64,000 bases of DNA from an uncultured Synergistales bacterium. GTDB taxonomy: Bacteria > Synergistota > Synergistia > Synergistales > Aminobacteriaceae. This document shows positions 8,093-17,096 of this stretch, in pieces. Under the pieces are notes generated by a model. That model ran no database searches. It was given only the letters and a program-made list of their open reading frames with translations, and was not told the DNA's origin. The stretch's first letter is position 1, and the number at the start of each line of letters is the position of its first letter. Position numbers and translations under genes: made by a program. The stretch spans positions 1-64,000 of the forward strand of contig CAJOCL010000004.1 of NCBI GenBank assembly GCA_905233565.1, written 5' to 3'.

Positions 8093-10261
8093 ATGTTAAA
8101 CAATTTCAAGATTACGGGCAAGCTCACAATAGGCTTCGGGATTGTCCTCGCGCTTTTCGGTTTTGCGGTGTTCTTCTCATGGACGAGCATTTCAGCAGTT
8201 CAGTCGGATGTAGCATACCTTCAGAAGGTTGTTGACAGCACGGTAAAACTTGCCGTCGAACTTACTAATCAGATAAGCTGGATAAGGGCATGTGTCAGGG
8301 ATTTGAAGTTCTCAGAAAGCGACGAAGACATCGAACGGCTTACAGGCTACATGTCCAGCCTGCGAACCTTACTGGAAAAAGGAAAGCAGATGTATGCTCA
8401 GGATCCGAGCCTCACAAGCCTTTCTAACCTCGCTGAAATGGAAAACATCATCAGGAACACCGAGTCGACAATGAACAAGGCTTTCCAGATGATCCGCACG
8501 AAGAGAACAGTATCGGCAACGCTCAACAAAGAAATCGACAAGATGATCGATCTTCTTACAAGCGTTGTTAATATGCAGTATCAGATAACGCTTGACAACC
8601 TGAAGACGAATGTTGAAGGCACGAACTTTGAGACCGACATCAACAGAATCAGGCAGGCCGAAGCACTCACGACAGCTTTTGCAGTAACCGCAAGGAATTA
8701 CGCCGTTGCACTCGACACAAGAGACTCAAAAATGATGAATGACATAGTGCAGCAGCTTGTCAACGGCGAAAATCAGTACAACAGGTTCTATGAAGGCTCG
8801 CGCTTCAAGGAAGTCAAAGACCTCATGTCTCAGGGGCGCAGCACATTCACGACGCTGAAAAACGGATTTAATGACGTTCTCACCTCGTTCACCCAGACAG
8901 AGCCGGCATTCGCGGCATTACTTGCTGACGGTTTGAGCCTCGTTACAATCTCAAACAAGATAACTGACGCAGGAACTCAGAGAATCGTAGACCTCTCACA
9001 GGGCGCGTATGACTCACTGGGCAGCACAATGACGCTCGTAATCGGGCTTGCAGTTGCCGCAATCGTAATCGGTATAGGCATAGCGCTTTATATCGCTAAG
9101 GCAATCTCAACGCCTCTGGGACGCGTTGTCGAACTCTGCGGAAACGCAAGGGACGGCGATATGTCGATAACACGCGCTGACTTCAATTATGAGGGCAAAG
9201 ACGAACTCGGACATCTCGGCGATGCGCTTGCTGAAATGTTCGCGGCTCTCAGCACGGCAATCGGAGATATCCGCGGGCTTGCTGTAGAAAGCCACGATAA
9301 GGCCGGAGCAATGAAAGACGATGCGGGCAAAAACCTTGATTACGCTAACAACGTACGTTCAAGCGTTTCAAACGTCGTAAAACTCATGGAAAGCAACTCT
9401 TCATCGCTTCAGGAGTCAAACGCAGGAACTGAAGAGATGTCAGCAGCTTCAATGACGAGCGCACAGGCCGCAACGGACTGCGCAGAGTTCATTTCAAACA
9501 TGACGACCGTAACGGGCAACGCAGTCGACACGGTTAAAGAGGCAATCGCAAACATCGTAGTCTTACAGAAAAAGACGAAAGAAAGCGGCATAAAACTTCA
9601 GGAATTAGTCGAAAGCGTCAACAAGATCAGCGAATTTATCGGCGAAATCACATCAATTGCAGACCAGACGAACTTACTCGCGCTCAACGCAGCTATCGAG
9701 GCAGCAAGAGCAGGCGAGGCAGGACGCGGATTTGCAGTTGTCGCGGAAAGCGTAAGAAAACTTGCCGAAGATTCAAGCCGTGCAGCCGAGAACGTCAGGG
9801 GCTTAATCGAAACGCTTCAGGAAGCCGCAAGAGAGACAAAGACATCAAGCGATGAGACCGCAGTACTTCTTGACGAGACGACAGAGAAGGCTAACGGCGC
9901 ACAGGATTCACTTGCTGAGGCAATCAGCCAGATCGACAAGGCAAATGACAGAATCCAGAACATCGCCGCAGTCGCTGAAGAGCAGGCAGCCTCAAGCCGT
10001 GAAATCGCTGCAGGTATCGACAACGTAACAAAGGCAACAACTGAAATTCTCGAACACCTTGAGAGTATCAAGAACGATATGGACGAGACGGCATTAATCG
10101 CCGAAAGAGCCGCTCAGGGTGCAGTTGACCAGACAGGATTAGTTGAAAGCATTACCGAGTCACTCTCACAGTTCCATATTGAGGACGAGGGAACTTCAGC
10201 AAAGAAATCAAGCCCGGCGCGTAAGGCACTCCCGGCAAAAGCTCCCGCAAAGAAAAAATAA
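8093..10261 (+). CDS. Methyl-accepting chemotaxis protein
   Basis: A 722-residue transmembrane receptor. The order is a short cytoplasmic start, TM1 (about 10-32), a helical periplasmic sensor of about 275 residues, TM2 (about 312-335), HAMP (about 337-390) and a long cytoplasmic coiled coil. The coil contains the CheA/CheW-binding hairpin [20 protein letters not shown] near residues 523-542. The last 20 residues are an Ala/Pro/Lys-rich tail, unusual compared with the receptor tails that bind CheR. The ligand is unknown. A terminator follows at 10281. No other che gene lies in the window. Confidence 0.95.
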   Translation: MLNNFKITGKLTIGFGIVLALFGFAVFFSWTSISAVQSDVAYLQKVVDSTVKLAVELTNQISWIRACVRDLKFSESDEDIERLTGYMSSLRTLLEKGKQMYAQDPSLTSLSNLAEMENIIRNTESTMNKAFQMIRTKRTVSATLNKEIDKMIDLLTSVVNMQYQITLDNLKTNVEGTNFETDINRIRQAEALTTAFAVTARNYAVALDTRDSKMMNDIVQQLVNGENQYNRFYEGSRFKEVKDLMSQGRSTFTTLKNGFNDVLTSFTQTEPAFAALLADGLSLVTISNKITDAGTQRIVDLSQGAYDSLGSTMTLVIGLAVAAIVIGIGIALYIAKAISTPLGRVVELCGNARDGDMSITRADFNYEGKDELGHLGDALAEMFAALSTAIGDIRGLAVESHDKAGAMKDDAGKNLDYANNVRSSVSNVVKLMESNSSSLQESNAGTEEMSAASMTSAQAATDCAEFISNMTTVTGNAVDTVKEAIANIVVLQKKTKESGIKLQELVESVNKISEFIGEITSIADQTNLLALNAAIEAARAGEAGRGFAVVAESVRKLAEDSSRAAENVRGLIETLQEAARETKTSSDETAVLLDETTEKANGAQDSLAEAISQIDKANDRIQNIAAVAEEQAASSREIAAGIDNVTKATTEILEHLESIKNDMDETALIAERAAQGAVDQTGLVESITESLSQFHIEDEGTSAKKSSPARKALPAKAPAKKK

Positions 10262-10280
10262 TTTAATCAGGGAAAAATTT

Positions 10281-10326
10281 ACAGGCAGGGTAAAAAAGTA
10301 AAAAAATTGCCCCGCCTGTTTTTTTG
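10281..10326 (+). terminator. Rho-independent terminator after the chemotaxis receptor
   Basis: The arms ACAGGCAGGG (10281-10290) and CCCCGCCTGT (10310-10319) pair with one mismatch and are followed by seven or more T. It ends the receptor transcript and separates it from the converging iron cluster. Confidence 0.85.
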
Positions 10327-10356
10327 TGCCAAGCGAGGCAGCTTTATTAAAGATTT

Positions 10357-11058
10357 TTATGACTTCCCTTTGAGTTTCAAAGCCTCTCCGAATGTTGCCG
10401 ACTGGTCAATATCATCAACAACTCTTCCGTGTTCAAGAATTATCTTTCTTTGAGCAACATCTCCGACTTCAGGGTCATGAGTAACTATTATTATCGTTAC
10501 GCCTTCATCATGAAGTCTTCTGAAAATGTCAACAACAATGCTTTCATTCTCCTCGTCAAGATTCCCCGTAGGCTCATCACCGAGCAGAATTTGAGGCGAG
10601 TTTATTAACGCCCTCGCTATACATACCCTCTGCTGTTCTCCTCCCGACAACTGAGCCGGAAGGTGCCTCGCCCTGTCAGCAAGCCCGACTTTTGCGAGAG
10701 CCTCCATAGCTTCTTCCTCGTCAGGCATACTGTGATAATACTGGGCAACCATTACATTTTCAACGGCAGTAAGATAACTTATCAGGTGGAACTGCTGGAA
10801 TATAAGCCCGATTTTGTCCCGTCTTATGCGCGTAAGGTTCACGGAATTTTCGCGGCTTATGTCCGTGCCGTCAAGTATTACGCTTCCCGTTGAAGGCGTA
10901 TCCATGCAGCCGATTATGTTTATCATCGTTGTTTTTCCCGAACCTGAAGGCCCCATTATAGATAACCAGTCCCCCGCGTTCACGCTGAGATTTATATCTG
11001 CAAGTGCCTTCAAATTCCCGTATATTTTCGAGACGTTTTTTAACTCTAAAATTTTCAT
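10357..11058 (-). CDS. ABC transporter ATP-binding protein of the p19/FTR1-type iron cluster
   Basis: The 233-residue ATPase has Walker A GPSGSGKT (36-43), signature LSGGEQQR (137-144), Walker B ILLGDEPTGNLD (157-168) and the switch His in IIVTHD. It resembles the LolD/MacB ATPases that partner FtsX-type permeases. It is the last gene of a leftward cluster, five bases after a permease, and corresponds in position to the ATPase of the Campylobacter p19 locus. It probably powers the two neighbouring permeases; what they move is not known. Confidence 0.9.
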   Translation of the reverse strand: MKILELKNVSKIYGNLKALADINLSVNAGDWLSIMGPSGSGKTTMINIIGCMDTPSTGSVILDGTDISRENSVNLTRIRRDKIGLIFQQFHLISYLTAVENVMVAQYYHSMPDEEEAMEALAKVGLADRARHLPAQLSGGEQQRVCIARALINSPQILLGDEPTGNLDEENESIVVDIFRRLHDEGVTIIIVTHDPEVGDVAQRKIILEHGRVVDDIDQSATFGEALKLKGKS

Positions 11059-11063
11059 GTTTT

Positions 11064-12287
11064 TTATTCTCCCTTCAGGACGATCGCCGGGTGTATGTCC
11101 ATTACCCTGCGGACAGGTATTATTGACGCTGTTACGGTGATTATTATGAAAACTGCTATGGTTATCGGGATTAATGCTATCTGGAAGTTTATTCCTCTTC
11201 CGAAGACGTTAAGGCTCACCCTCAGGGCAAACTCAAAGCCCAAGAAAACGCCTAAAGCTCCGCCGGTAAGACCCAATAAAACGCCCTCGCCCAATAATTC
11301 GCCCATAACTAATTTATTTTCAGCTCCAAGTGCCTTTTTAAGTGCGATTTCACGCCGTCTTTCAGCTACCATTGCCGTCATTGTCGTGTAAACTGAAATC
11401 ATCGTTATTATTAGGACTACAACGGTAACCAGAAGTACGAGAGCCTGCAATTTCCCAAGCACTATATCTTGAGACTGCGTTAATCTTCTGACGGCGCGGG
11501 GCTGCAGTTCAGGTATTTCACGCTCAATTTTTGCCGACAGTTCTGAGAGTCCGGCTGCATCCGCTACTATGCTGCATTCGATAACATCAGCCCTGAAAGT
11601 GTCGCTTATTAATTCGTCAAGCATATCTATATCGGCAAATATAAAGCCCTCTTCGGCTCCTCCGGTTGAAACTATGCCCCTGACGGTCAATTTTTTGTGA
11701 AAGTTCTGACGCGCAAGGTCTCTTTTCAAATTTTCCTCAGCCGATAAATCCTGTCTTGAAGCCTCAGCCTTTTCACCGTAACGGACTCCCTGAACAGTGA
11801 AAGAATCGCCGATTTTAAGTCCTAACGTCCGTGCAATTTCGCTGCCGACCATTACCCGTGAAGTTTCCTGAGAATTTCCCCATTCACCTTCAACGTACCA
11901 GAAAGGGCTGTTTTTTTCAGCCTGTGATAAATCAGTCCCGGCTATGATATAAGGCTGTTCGTTGATTTTTACAGTCTGGTATCTGTAAGGAGCCATCCCG
12001 ACGATTTTGTCAGTGCCGATTAAATTCCTGAGTTTTCCGAGAGTTTCACGGGTAATTTTTGCCTCACCGCGCGGCAGGACGATTAAATTTGCGCCGTATG
12101 ACCTGAACTCTCGGCCTAATTGTTCGGGAATGTCGTAATATATCGTTACCAGCCCTGATAATATTGTCGCTCCTATTGCTATTGCAAGAACCGCAATTAT
12201 TAATCTTGATGCACGGCGTATCAATGAGCCTGCAACCATTCTCATATACATTTTTTTGCGGCTGCCTTTACGTTTTCTATTTTCCAT
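11064..12287 (-). CDS. FtsX/MacB-type ABC permease (second of two)
   Basis: A 407-residue membrane protein of the FtsX/MacB fold: TM1 at about residues 22-46, a large extracytoplasmic domain (about 50-270) with GSEIARTLGLKIGDSFTVQG, and three C-terminal TM segments with RRREIALKKALGAENKLVMGE, the typical coupling block. It overlaps the start of the downstream end of the other permease gene by 11 bp, implying translational coupling. Together with 12277-13539 it should form a heterodimer served by the ATPase at 10357. It corresponds to one of the paired permeases of the Campylobacter p19 iron locus. Confidence 0.88.
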   Translation of the reverse strand: MENRKRKGSRKKMYMRMVAGSLIRRASRLIIAVLAIAIGATILSGLVTIYYDIPEQLGREFRSYGANLIVLPRGEAKITRETLGKLRNLIGTDKIVGMAPYRYQTVKINEQPYIIAGTDLSQAEKNSPFWYVEGEWGNSQETSRVMVGSEIARTLGLKIGDSFTVQGVRYGEKAEASRQDLSAEENLKRDLARQNFHKKLTVRGIVSTGGAEEGFIFADIDMLDELISDTFRADVIECSIVADAAGLSELSAKIEREIPELQPRAVRRLTQSQDIVLGKLQALVLLVTVVVLIITMISVYTTMTAMVAERRREIALKKALGAENKLVMGELLGEGVLLGLTGGALGVFLGFEFALRVSLNVFGRGINFQIALIPITIAVFIIITVTASIIPVRRVMDIHPAIVLKGE

Positions 12288-13539
12288 GAAGTACCTCCGT
12301 AGGACGCAGAGCCGTTAAATATCTTATTGCGGGAATGCTGCCGATTAACGTTACAAAGAATAAAATTACGGCAACGATAAGGATTACCATTCTTGCAATC
12401 TCAATATATGATCCGAAAACCGTCTGGCCTATGATCTGAGCGAATCCTATTCCCATAAAATAACCGATTATTCCCCCTGCAAGCCCCGTAATCATTACTT
12501 CAGCGAGTACAAGCAGGACTATTTGCCAGTTGTAAGCCCCCAGTGCCTTTAACAGTCCTAATTCCTGGCTTCTCTCAATTACGCTTGCGGTTATTAAATT
12601 TGAAATTGCGAGGGCTGAACCGATAGAGCTCAATATTGTAATCAATACCATTAACAAAGTAGTCTTGTTTAATATTGTCCCTTCGGATTCCGCAACCTGC
12701 CTGACTGGCTTTGCCACACCGTCCCTTATTACCTCCTGAATCTGATGACATATCGCGCTGACGTAAGCCGTACAGTACCATGTTTCATACTCATCGGGCG
12801 ATAAACTTCTGGGGTCTTGAGCCGCTTTTCTTGCCAGATCGTTATCAGGTGTTGTCAAAGCTGAAACTTCAATGCTTGAAATTTTTCCCGGCAAATTCAA
12901 GAGCTTCTGTGCTGTAGGAAGTGTCATCAAAATTTTGTTGTCAAAATTTCCGCCGTCGTTGAATATCCCTTTAACCGTAAAAGTCTCTGAGTTCAGCGTT
13001 ATTTTACTGCCGACATTAATTTTATTCTGAGACGCGAGAATATGACCGATCATCACGCTTTTATCATCGCTTTCACCGAGCCACTCTCCCGAAACTTCCC
13101 ACCATGTACGCAGAGCCTTCAGGCCGGTATTTAATTCCTCGCCTGTCGGTAATACCACATGTTTTTCCGGCCATGTCCCTATTATTCCAACGTCAACGCC
13201 GTTCATTAACGCTTTGCCTTCAAGCATGGGCGAAAAATCGAGAATGTTGAAACCCCAGAATATCGACTTTAATTTCAAAACATCATCTTCATATAAAAAC
13301 TTGTCATTAACTCCCTGACCTTCAAGGCCGTATAAATCGCTCATCAATGCCGCGTCCTTGTGCCTGACGGTTATATTCGCGCCGTAGACTTTTAATTCCC
13401 TGTTGACTTTGTCGCCTACGCCCAACATAACATTCATCATGGCCGTTGACAGGGATACGCCAAGAACGACAGTGAAAGCAATCATCAGCATTTTGCTTTT
13501 CTGACGTATAAGCGTCTTAATTATCATTCGCCAGAACAT
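12277..13539 (-). CDS. FtsX/MacB-type ABC permease (first of two)
   Basis: The 420-residue protein has TM1 near residues 12-35, an extracytoplasmic domain with IGTWPEKHVVLPTGEEL and GSKITLNSETFTVKGIFNDGG, and three C-terminal TM segments including ERSQELGLLKALGAYNWQIV. It lies four bases after the DUF2318 gene and overlaps the second permease by 11 bp, so the four genes 14770-10357 are one transcription unit. Family knowledge of the p19 locus suggests a role in moving iron, or a cofactor or reductant for its uptake; this is inference. Confidence 0.88.
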   Translation of the reverse strand: MFWRMIIKTLIRQKSKMLMIAFTVVLGVSLSTAMMNVMLGVGDKVNRELKVYGANITVRHKDAALMSDLYGLEGQGVNDKFLYEDDVLKLKSIFWGFNILDFSPMLEGKALMNGVDVGIIGTWPEKHVVLPTGEELNTGLKALRTWWEVSGEWLGESDDKSVMIGHILASQNKINVGSKITLNSETFTVKGIFNDGGNFDNKILMTLPTAQKLLNLPGKISSIEVSALTTPDNDLARKAAQDPRSLSPDEYETWYCTAYVSAICHQIQEVIRDGVAKPVRQVAESEGTILNKTTLLMVLITILSSIGSALAISNLITASVIERSQELGLLKALGAYNWQIVLLVLAEVMITGLAGGIIGYFMGIGFAQIIGQTVFGSYIEIARMVILIVAVILFFVTLIGSIPAIRYLTALRPTEVLHGK

Positions 13540-13543
13540 TTAT

Positions 13544-14770
13544 TTATCTGAACCTCTTTTCATGTTTTTCAAGCTCTTTAACGTCAATATATATTCTCCC
13601 TGCCCTGAGCTCATATTCAAACGGCACGGGATTGCAGCCGCCCTTGAAACCGATCGTGTTTTTGTTCATTACGACATCACAGCGGCGGCAGACAACTTCA
13701 TCATCTCCGCGCTCGTAATAGCCTGCAATTCCGCAGATCTCGCAGGCATCGAGGCCGACCCCGTAAGCTGTCCCCGCAGGTTTTTTTACGACAAGAAATC
13801 TGACATCATATCCGCCCGGCGTAACATACGAAAATTTGTGTAAATGTCCGTCTGATACTTTCGTTAATTCAATGCTTATTATTCCGTCCTTGATGTCATA
13901 AGGCTCGGGCTGGATTTCTGCGGGCGGTTTGGTGTCGTAATAATGCAGGACAATGACGATAAATACTGCAATAAATCCGAAAGCGCAGAGGCTCCATGAC
14001 CATCGGCGGCAGTCCCTTAACCTTGCCTTTTCCTTTCTTAACAATGCCTTATTCGGGAACGTACCTTCAGGCTTCAGGTGTATATAAATGACAAATAAAA
14101 GCATGATTAACGCAAGCCCTAACTGTGCGAATAAAAAAGCGTTCGGGTTAGCATCGCGCCATATCATAACGTCAAAAACTGATATTCCCATGAAAGAATC
14201 AGCCGTCTTTAAGATTTTCAGCCTTTGAAGTGCCGCAAATGATGACGCTGAAAACTCAAGGGCAAAAATCATCAGTGACAATAACAAAAATATATTTTTC
14301 TGTCTCTCAGTGTTAAGTGAGCGGTGGACTTCATATGTGCTTAACGTCAGCAGCAGACAGACGCACAGCCCGAGAGTAAATCCCAATGCCCTCAACATTG
14401 CATTAGTGCTTATTCCTGCCTCGCCGAAATATATAAACTCTCTCGTATACTGCAGTATCGGGGGAAATAAATACATCAACGATGATAATGTAAGAATTGA
14501 AAGGACATAGAAATTTACGAGACGTAAAAAATTATTTTTTGACACTGAATAAAGAAAAGTTACTGCAAGCGAGATAAGCGCAATAACGGCAACCGTAACA
14601 ATTAATTTCCTGTTGAACGCTATTAAAATTAAATTCATTCCGCGAGGATCATAAAGCCTCACGCAGAAAACTGACAATCCGGCAAGCATACCGATTATTA
14701 CGGATATAAGATTGAATTTTCTGCGCGAAAAACTGATTATCATTCCGATTAAAATTGAAAAAGCTGCCAA
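13544..14770 (-). CDS. DUF2318-type membrane protein with C-terminal cysteine motifs
   Basis: The 408-residue protein has about nine hydrophobic segments followed by a soluble C-terminal domain with CEICG and CRRCD (about residues 348-372), matching the Fe-S-like membrane proteins (DUF2318) of p19-type iron loci. The annotated start is TTG 14770, but the frame stays open upstream and reads LKYLVAVTDH before it; a good ribosome site, GAGGAGTGAT, stands the correct distance before an ATA at 14803. The true start may therefore be 11 codons earlier. The role is probably redox handling of iron at the membrane. Confidence 0.85.
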   Translation of the reverse strand: MAAFSILIGMIISFSRRKFNLISVIIGMLAGLSVFCVRLYDPRGMNLILIAFNRKLIVTVAVIALISLAVTFLYSVSKNNFLRLVNFYVLSILTLSSLMYLFPPILQYTREFIYFGEAGISTNAMLRALGFTLGLCVCLLLTLSTYEVHRSLNTERQKNIFLLLSLMIFALEFSASSFAALQRLKILKTADSFMGISVFDVMIWRDANPNAFLFAQLGLALIMLLFVIYIHLKPEGTFPNKALLRKEKARLRDCRRWSWSLCAFGFIAVFIVIVLHYYDTKPPAEIQPEPYDIKDGIISIELTKVSDGHLHKFSYVTPGGYDVRFLVVKKPAGTAYGVGLDACEICGIAGYYERGDDEVVCRRCDVVMNKNTIGFKGGCNPVPFEYELRAGRIYIDVKELEKHEKRFR

Positions 14771-14831
14771 ATGATCCGTAACGGCAACAAGATATTTAAG
14801 TATTTTTAATCACTCCTCTGACATAATAAAA

Positions 14832-14871
14832 GCGGAAGGCTCCCGAAATTTCAAAGCCTCCGCATTTTTTT
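14832..14871. terminator. Bidirectional hairpin between the P19 and DUF2318 genes
   Basis: The arms GCGGAAGGCT (14832-14841) and AGCCTCCGC (14855-14863) pair with one bulged base; T runs follow on the plus strand and a shorter TTTTATT on the minus strand. It lies inside the leftward cluster, so it may partly terminate the FTR1-P19 transcript before the ABC part. Confidence 0.6.
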
Positions 14872-14891
14872 GGCACTAGGGTTTAAGATTA

Positions 14892-15479
14892 TTAGTTCTG
14901 TAACTGTTCGCCCGTATAATTCCAGTCAAATTCTACCGTGTGTGTCTTGAAGAAATCTTTTGCGCCGTCTTTTGCCGGTACACCCGTCTCAGGGTCAGTG
15001 TGGAAAAGATAATCGCTCGGCGGTTCAATTATGAAACGGAGCTTGTAGGGGCCGACGGGAAGGCCTTTAGCAATGTTCGCGCCGTAGTGGGGGCCGTCGT
15101 CTGCATTCATGGGCATGAATGAGCCTGACATTACGACTTGTCCGTCAATCTTCGCAATCTCGTATTTCACCGTGAGATATGACGGCCAGATGTCCTCGCC
15201 GTTTCCGTAACCGTAAGCAATTGCCGCTTCAGGTTTCAGGTGAATATCTGCCTCAAGGTGCATGTCCGACTCTTCGCGTGAAAGTCCCTTCCCAATCGGG
15301 TACATGTCTACGGCCTGGAAGTAGACTGCTGCAACGTTGTAAGGGCCTACCTGAGTTTCGCCGATCGGGATTTCCTCAAAACCTGCCTGACCTGGCTTGA
15401 CTGATACTGCCTGAGCGCCGAAAGCCGCTGCCGATAATGCAAGCGTGAGAATTAATGCTGCAAAAATACATCTCTTCAT
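14892..15479 (-). CDS. P19/FetP-family periplasmic iron-binding protein
   Basis: The 195-residue protein starts with a clear signal peptide (cleavage near AFGAQA, residue 22). The body is an Ig-like fold of the P19/Tpd family: VDMYPIGKGLSREESDMHLEADIHL contains the Met and His ligands, and MNADDGPHYGANI and YLFHTDPETG add further conserved His positions. Such proteins bind Cu(II) and Fe in the periplasm and pass iron to the FTR1 permease encoded next to them. The hairpin between the two genes and the terminator after this one suggest that its level is set separately. A strong AGGTTAATTTTT ribosome region precedes the ATG. Confidence 0.93.
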   Translation of the reverse strand: MKRCIFAALILTLALSAAAFGAQAVSVKPGQAGFEEIPIGETQVGPYNVAAVYFQAVDMYPIGKGLSREESDMHLEADIHLKPEAAIAYGYGNGEDIWPSYLTVKYEIAKIDGQVVMSGSFMPMNADDGPHYGANIAKGLPVGPYKLRFIIEPPSDYLFHTDPETGVPAKDGAKDFFKTHTVEFDWNYTGEQLQN

Positions 15480-15521
15480 GATAAAAATTAACCTCCGAAA
15501 TTAAAAATTAATTTATAAACT

Positions 15522-15544
15522 CCCCGTCAAAAAATTAAACGGGG
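15522..15544 (-). other. Hairpin between the FTR1 and P19 genes
   Basis: CCCCGT (15522-15527) and ACGGGG (15539-15544) form a six-base stem in the 80-bp gap between the two genes. On the minus strand it is followed by AT-rich sequence without a continuous U run, so RNA processing or partial termination is as likely as a true terminator. Confidence 0.4.
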
Positions 15545-15559
15545 CATTTATACAAGTTT

Positions 15560-16954
15560 TTATTTATTCTTTTTCCTGAACATATGGGGAATCATTATCC
15601 ATAAAGCCGCAATGACTAACATAATCTGAGGGATTAAAGTTTCTGCCCTGTCGTATATGCTCAGAATTTCAATGCTGAATCCCTTCATGGCCGGTATTAC
15701 CGTTCTGCCCGTTATAACGTCAGCTTCGGTCAATTCAATAACTCCCTTGCCCATGAATGAAATACACATCAGGAACAGCAGAATACTCGTGAACATGAAA
15801 AACGCCCTTAACGGAAGTTTCACGCTGAAATACCTGAAAGCTACCCAGACGATGACAAGCACTAAAATCCCCGCGCCTATTCCGTAAGCTATATAAACAG
15901 GGCTGCTCATTCCTCCGGTGAACGCAGCAGAATAGAAGAGTATTAACTCTGCTCCTTCCCTCATTACAGCTATGAAAGCGGCAAATATTAACGTCCATTG
16001 TGATTTTGTGTCGATTGACTGCTGTACTTTTCCGCTGATGTAATTTTCCCAAGCTATAGTATCAGCCTTCGACAACATCCAGTTGCTGACGTAGAACAAA
16101 ACCGCAACGGCAAGGAACATCGTCCATCCCTCTAAGAGTTCACGCGCAACGCCTGACGCATCGCCCATTATGTAATCCAAGAACCACGCAAGAATCACGC
16201 TCGCAATAACGGCTGCTAATGATCCGAGATAAACGCCTTTTAACATGTTCTTGTTGCCCGTCTTTATGAGATATGCAACGATCGCCGCAATAACGAGTAT
16301 TGCTTCAAGCCCCTCACGTACTAAAAGTCCGAAAGCCGTCAGGAACGTAAGCCAATCCCTGTTTACGGGTGCTTTCTGTGCCTTTGTTGATGATACGGAC
16401 TCAGGAGTTGACGTTACGGGCTGAGTTGCGGGTGTAACTGCTGACGCTGATAATGCTGCAGGTCTGGGAGTTTTTGTCTCAGAATAAATTTTTTCACCGA
16501 TTGAGTCAGCGTCTGCAATTTCGGCCATGCCGTCAAGAACCATTGCATCTTTGTATACTTTTATTTTCAGATCCTCAATCTGCTGAATCAGCAACGATTT
16601 TTCTTTTTCCTGATTTCCAAGTAAGACGTGCTTAATATCCCTGAACTGTGCTTCTATGTGATTAACTCTTGCAGCTGAAATCGCGTACATAACCGTGCTT
16701 TCAAAGCCCTGAACTTCATAATATTTGAAATAAGCATCGTTGACGTGATTATAAGCGTCCCTGTATTTGTCATTTATTACATCTTCGATTGCAGAGTTAA
16801 ATTCAAGTGCCATATCTGCGGCAACTCCGCGCCAGTCGTCATAGTGCTTCTTTTTTTTCGCTGCCTCTGAACTTTCAGTTGATGTGAAAGTTAAAATCAG
16901 TAACATTAATACAAGCCCTGCAAAATAAGCAAAGCCGTTTCTTGACTTCAGCAA
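15560..16954 (-). CDS. FTR1-family iron permease with N-terminal extracytoplasmic domain
   Basis: The 464-residue protein has a signal-like segment (residues about 8-30), an extracytoplasmic helical region to about 190, an Ala/Thr/Pro-rich linker, and seven TM segments. The two iron-binding repeats REGLE (about residue 213) and REGAE (about residue 333) are both present. This matches the p19-associated FTR1 permease rather than the short EfeU. It is first in the iron cluster. The TTG start at 16954 is preceded by AAAGGAGTTTGAGA. The transported species is iron, its valence not certain. Confidence 0.93.
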   Translation of the reverse strand: MLKSRNGFAYFAGLVLMLLILTFTSTESSEAAKKKKHYDDWRGVAADMALEFNSAIEDVINDKYRDAYNHVNDAYFKYYEVQGFESTVMYAISAARVNHIEAQFRDIKHVLLGNQEKEKSLLIQQIEDLKIKVYKDAMVLDGMAEIADADSIGEKIYSETKTPRPAALSASAVTPATQPVTSTPESVSSTKAQKAPVNRDWLTFLTAFGLLVREGLEAILVIAAIVAYLIKTGNKNMLKGVYLGSLAAVIASVILAWFLDYIMGDASGVARELLEGWTMFLAVAVLFYVSNWMLSKADTIAWENYISGKVQQSIDTKSQWTLIFAAFIAVMREGAELILFYSAAFTGGMSSPVYIAYGIGAGILVLVIVWVAFRYFSVKLPLRAFFMFTSILLFLMCISFMGKGVIELTEADVITGRTVIPAMKGFSIEILSIYDRAETLIPQIMLVIAALWIMIPHMFRKKNK

Positions 16955-16984
16955 GTTATCTCAAACTCCTTTATATATTTTTCT

Positions 16985-17008
16985 GTTTGAAAATTATGTT
17001 AGTCAAAC
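16985..17008. promoter_or_regulatory. Inverted repeat in the leader of the iron cluster (possible operator)
   Basis: GTTTGA (16985-16990) and TCAAAC (17003-17008) are inverted around an AT-rich centre, just downstream of the promoter of the iron cluster. A repressor binding here would block transcription. The sequence does not match a classical Fur box, so any regulator is unknown. Confidence 0.35.
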
Positions 17009-17024
17009 TTTTCTGTTGATATGA

Positions 17025-17052
17025 ATTTTACCAGCGGTTAATTTTGTGTCAA
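17025..17052 (-). promoter_or_regulatory. Sigma-70-type promoter of the iron cluster
   Basis: On the minus strand the -35 box TTGACA (17052-17047) and the -10 box TAAAAT (17030-17025) are separated by 16 bases. It is the best promoter match in the window and lies 71 bases upstream of the FTR1 start codon. Confidence 0.7.
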
Positions 17053-17096
17053 GTTTTTGAGTTGTAAGTTACAAACTTTTACGTATATTTTTATAT

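Noticed and set aside
16985-17008. Fur box upstream of the iron genes
   Set aside because: The inverted repeat does not match the GATAATGAT type; kept only as an unnamed candidate operator.
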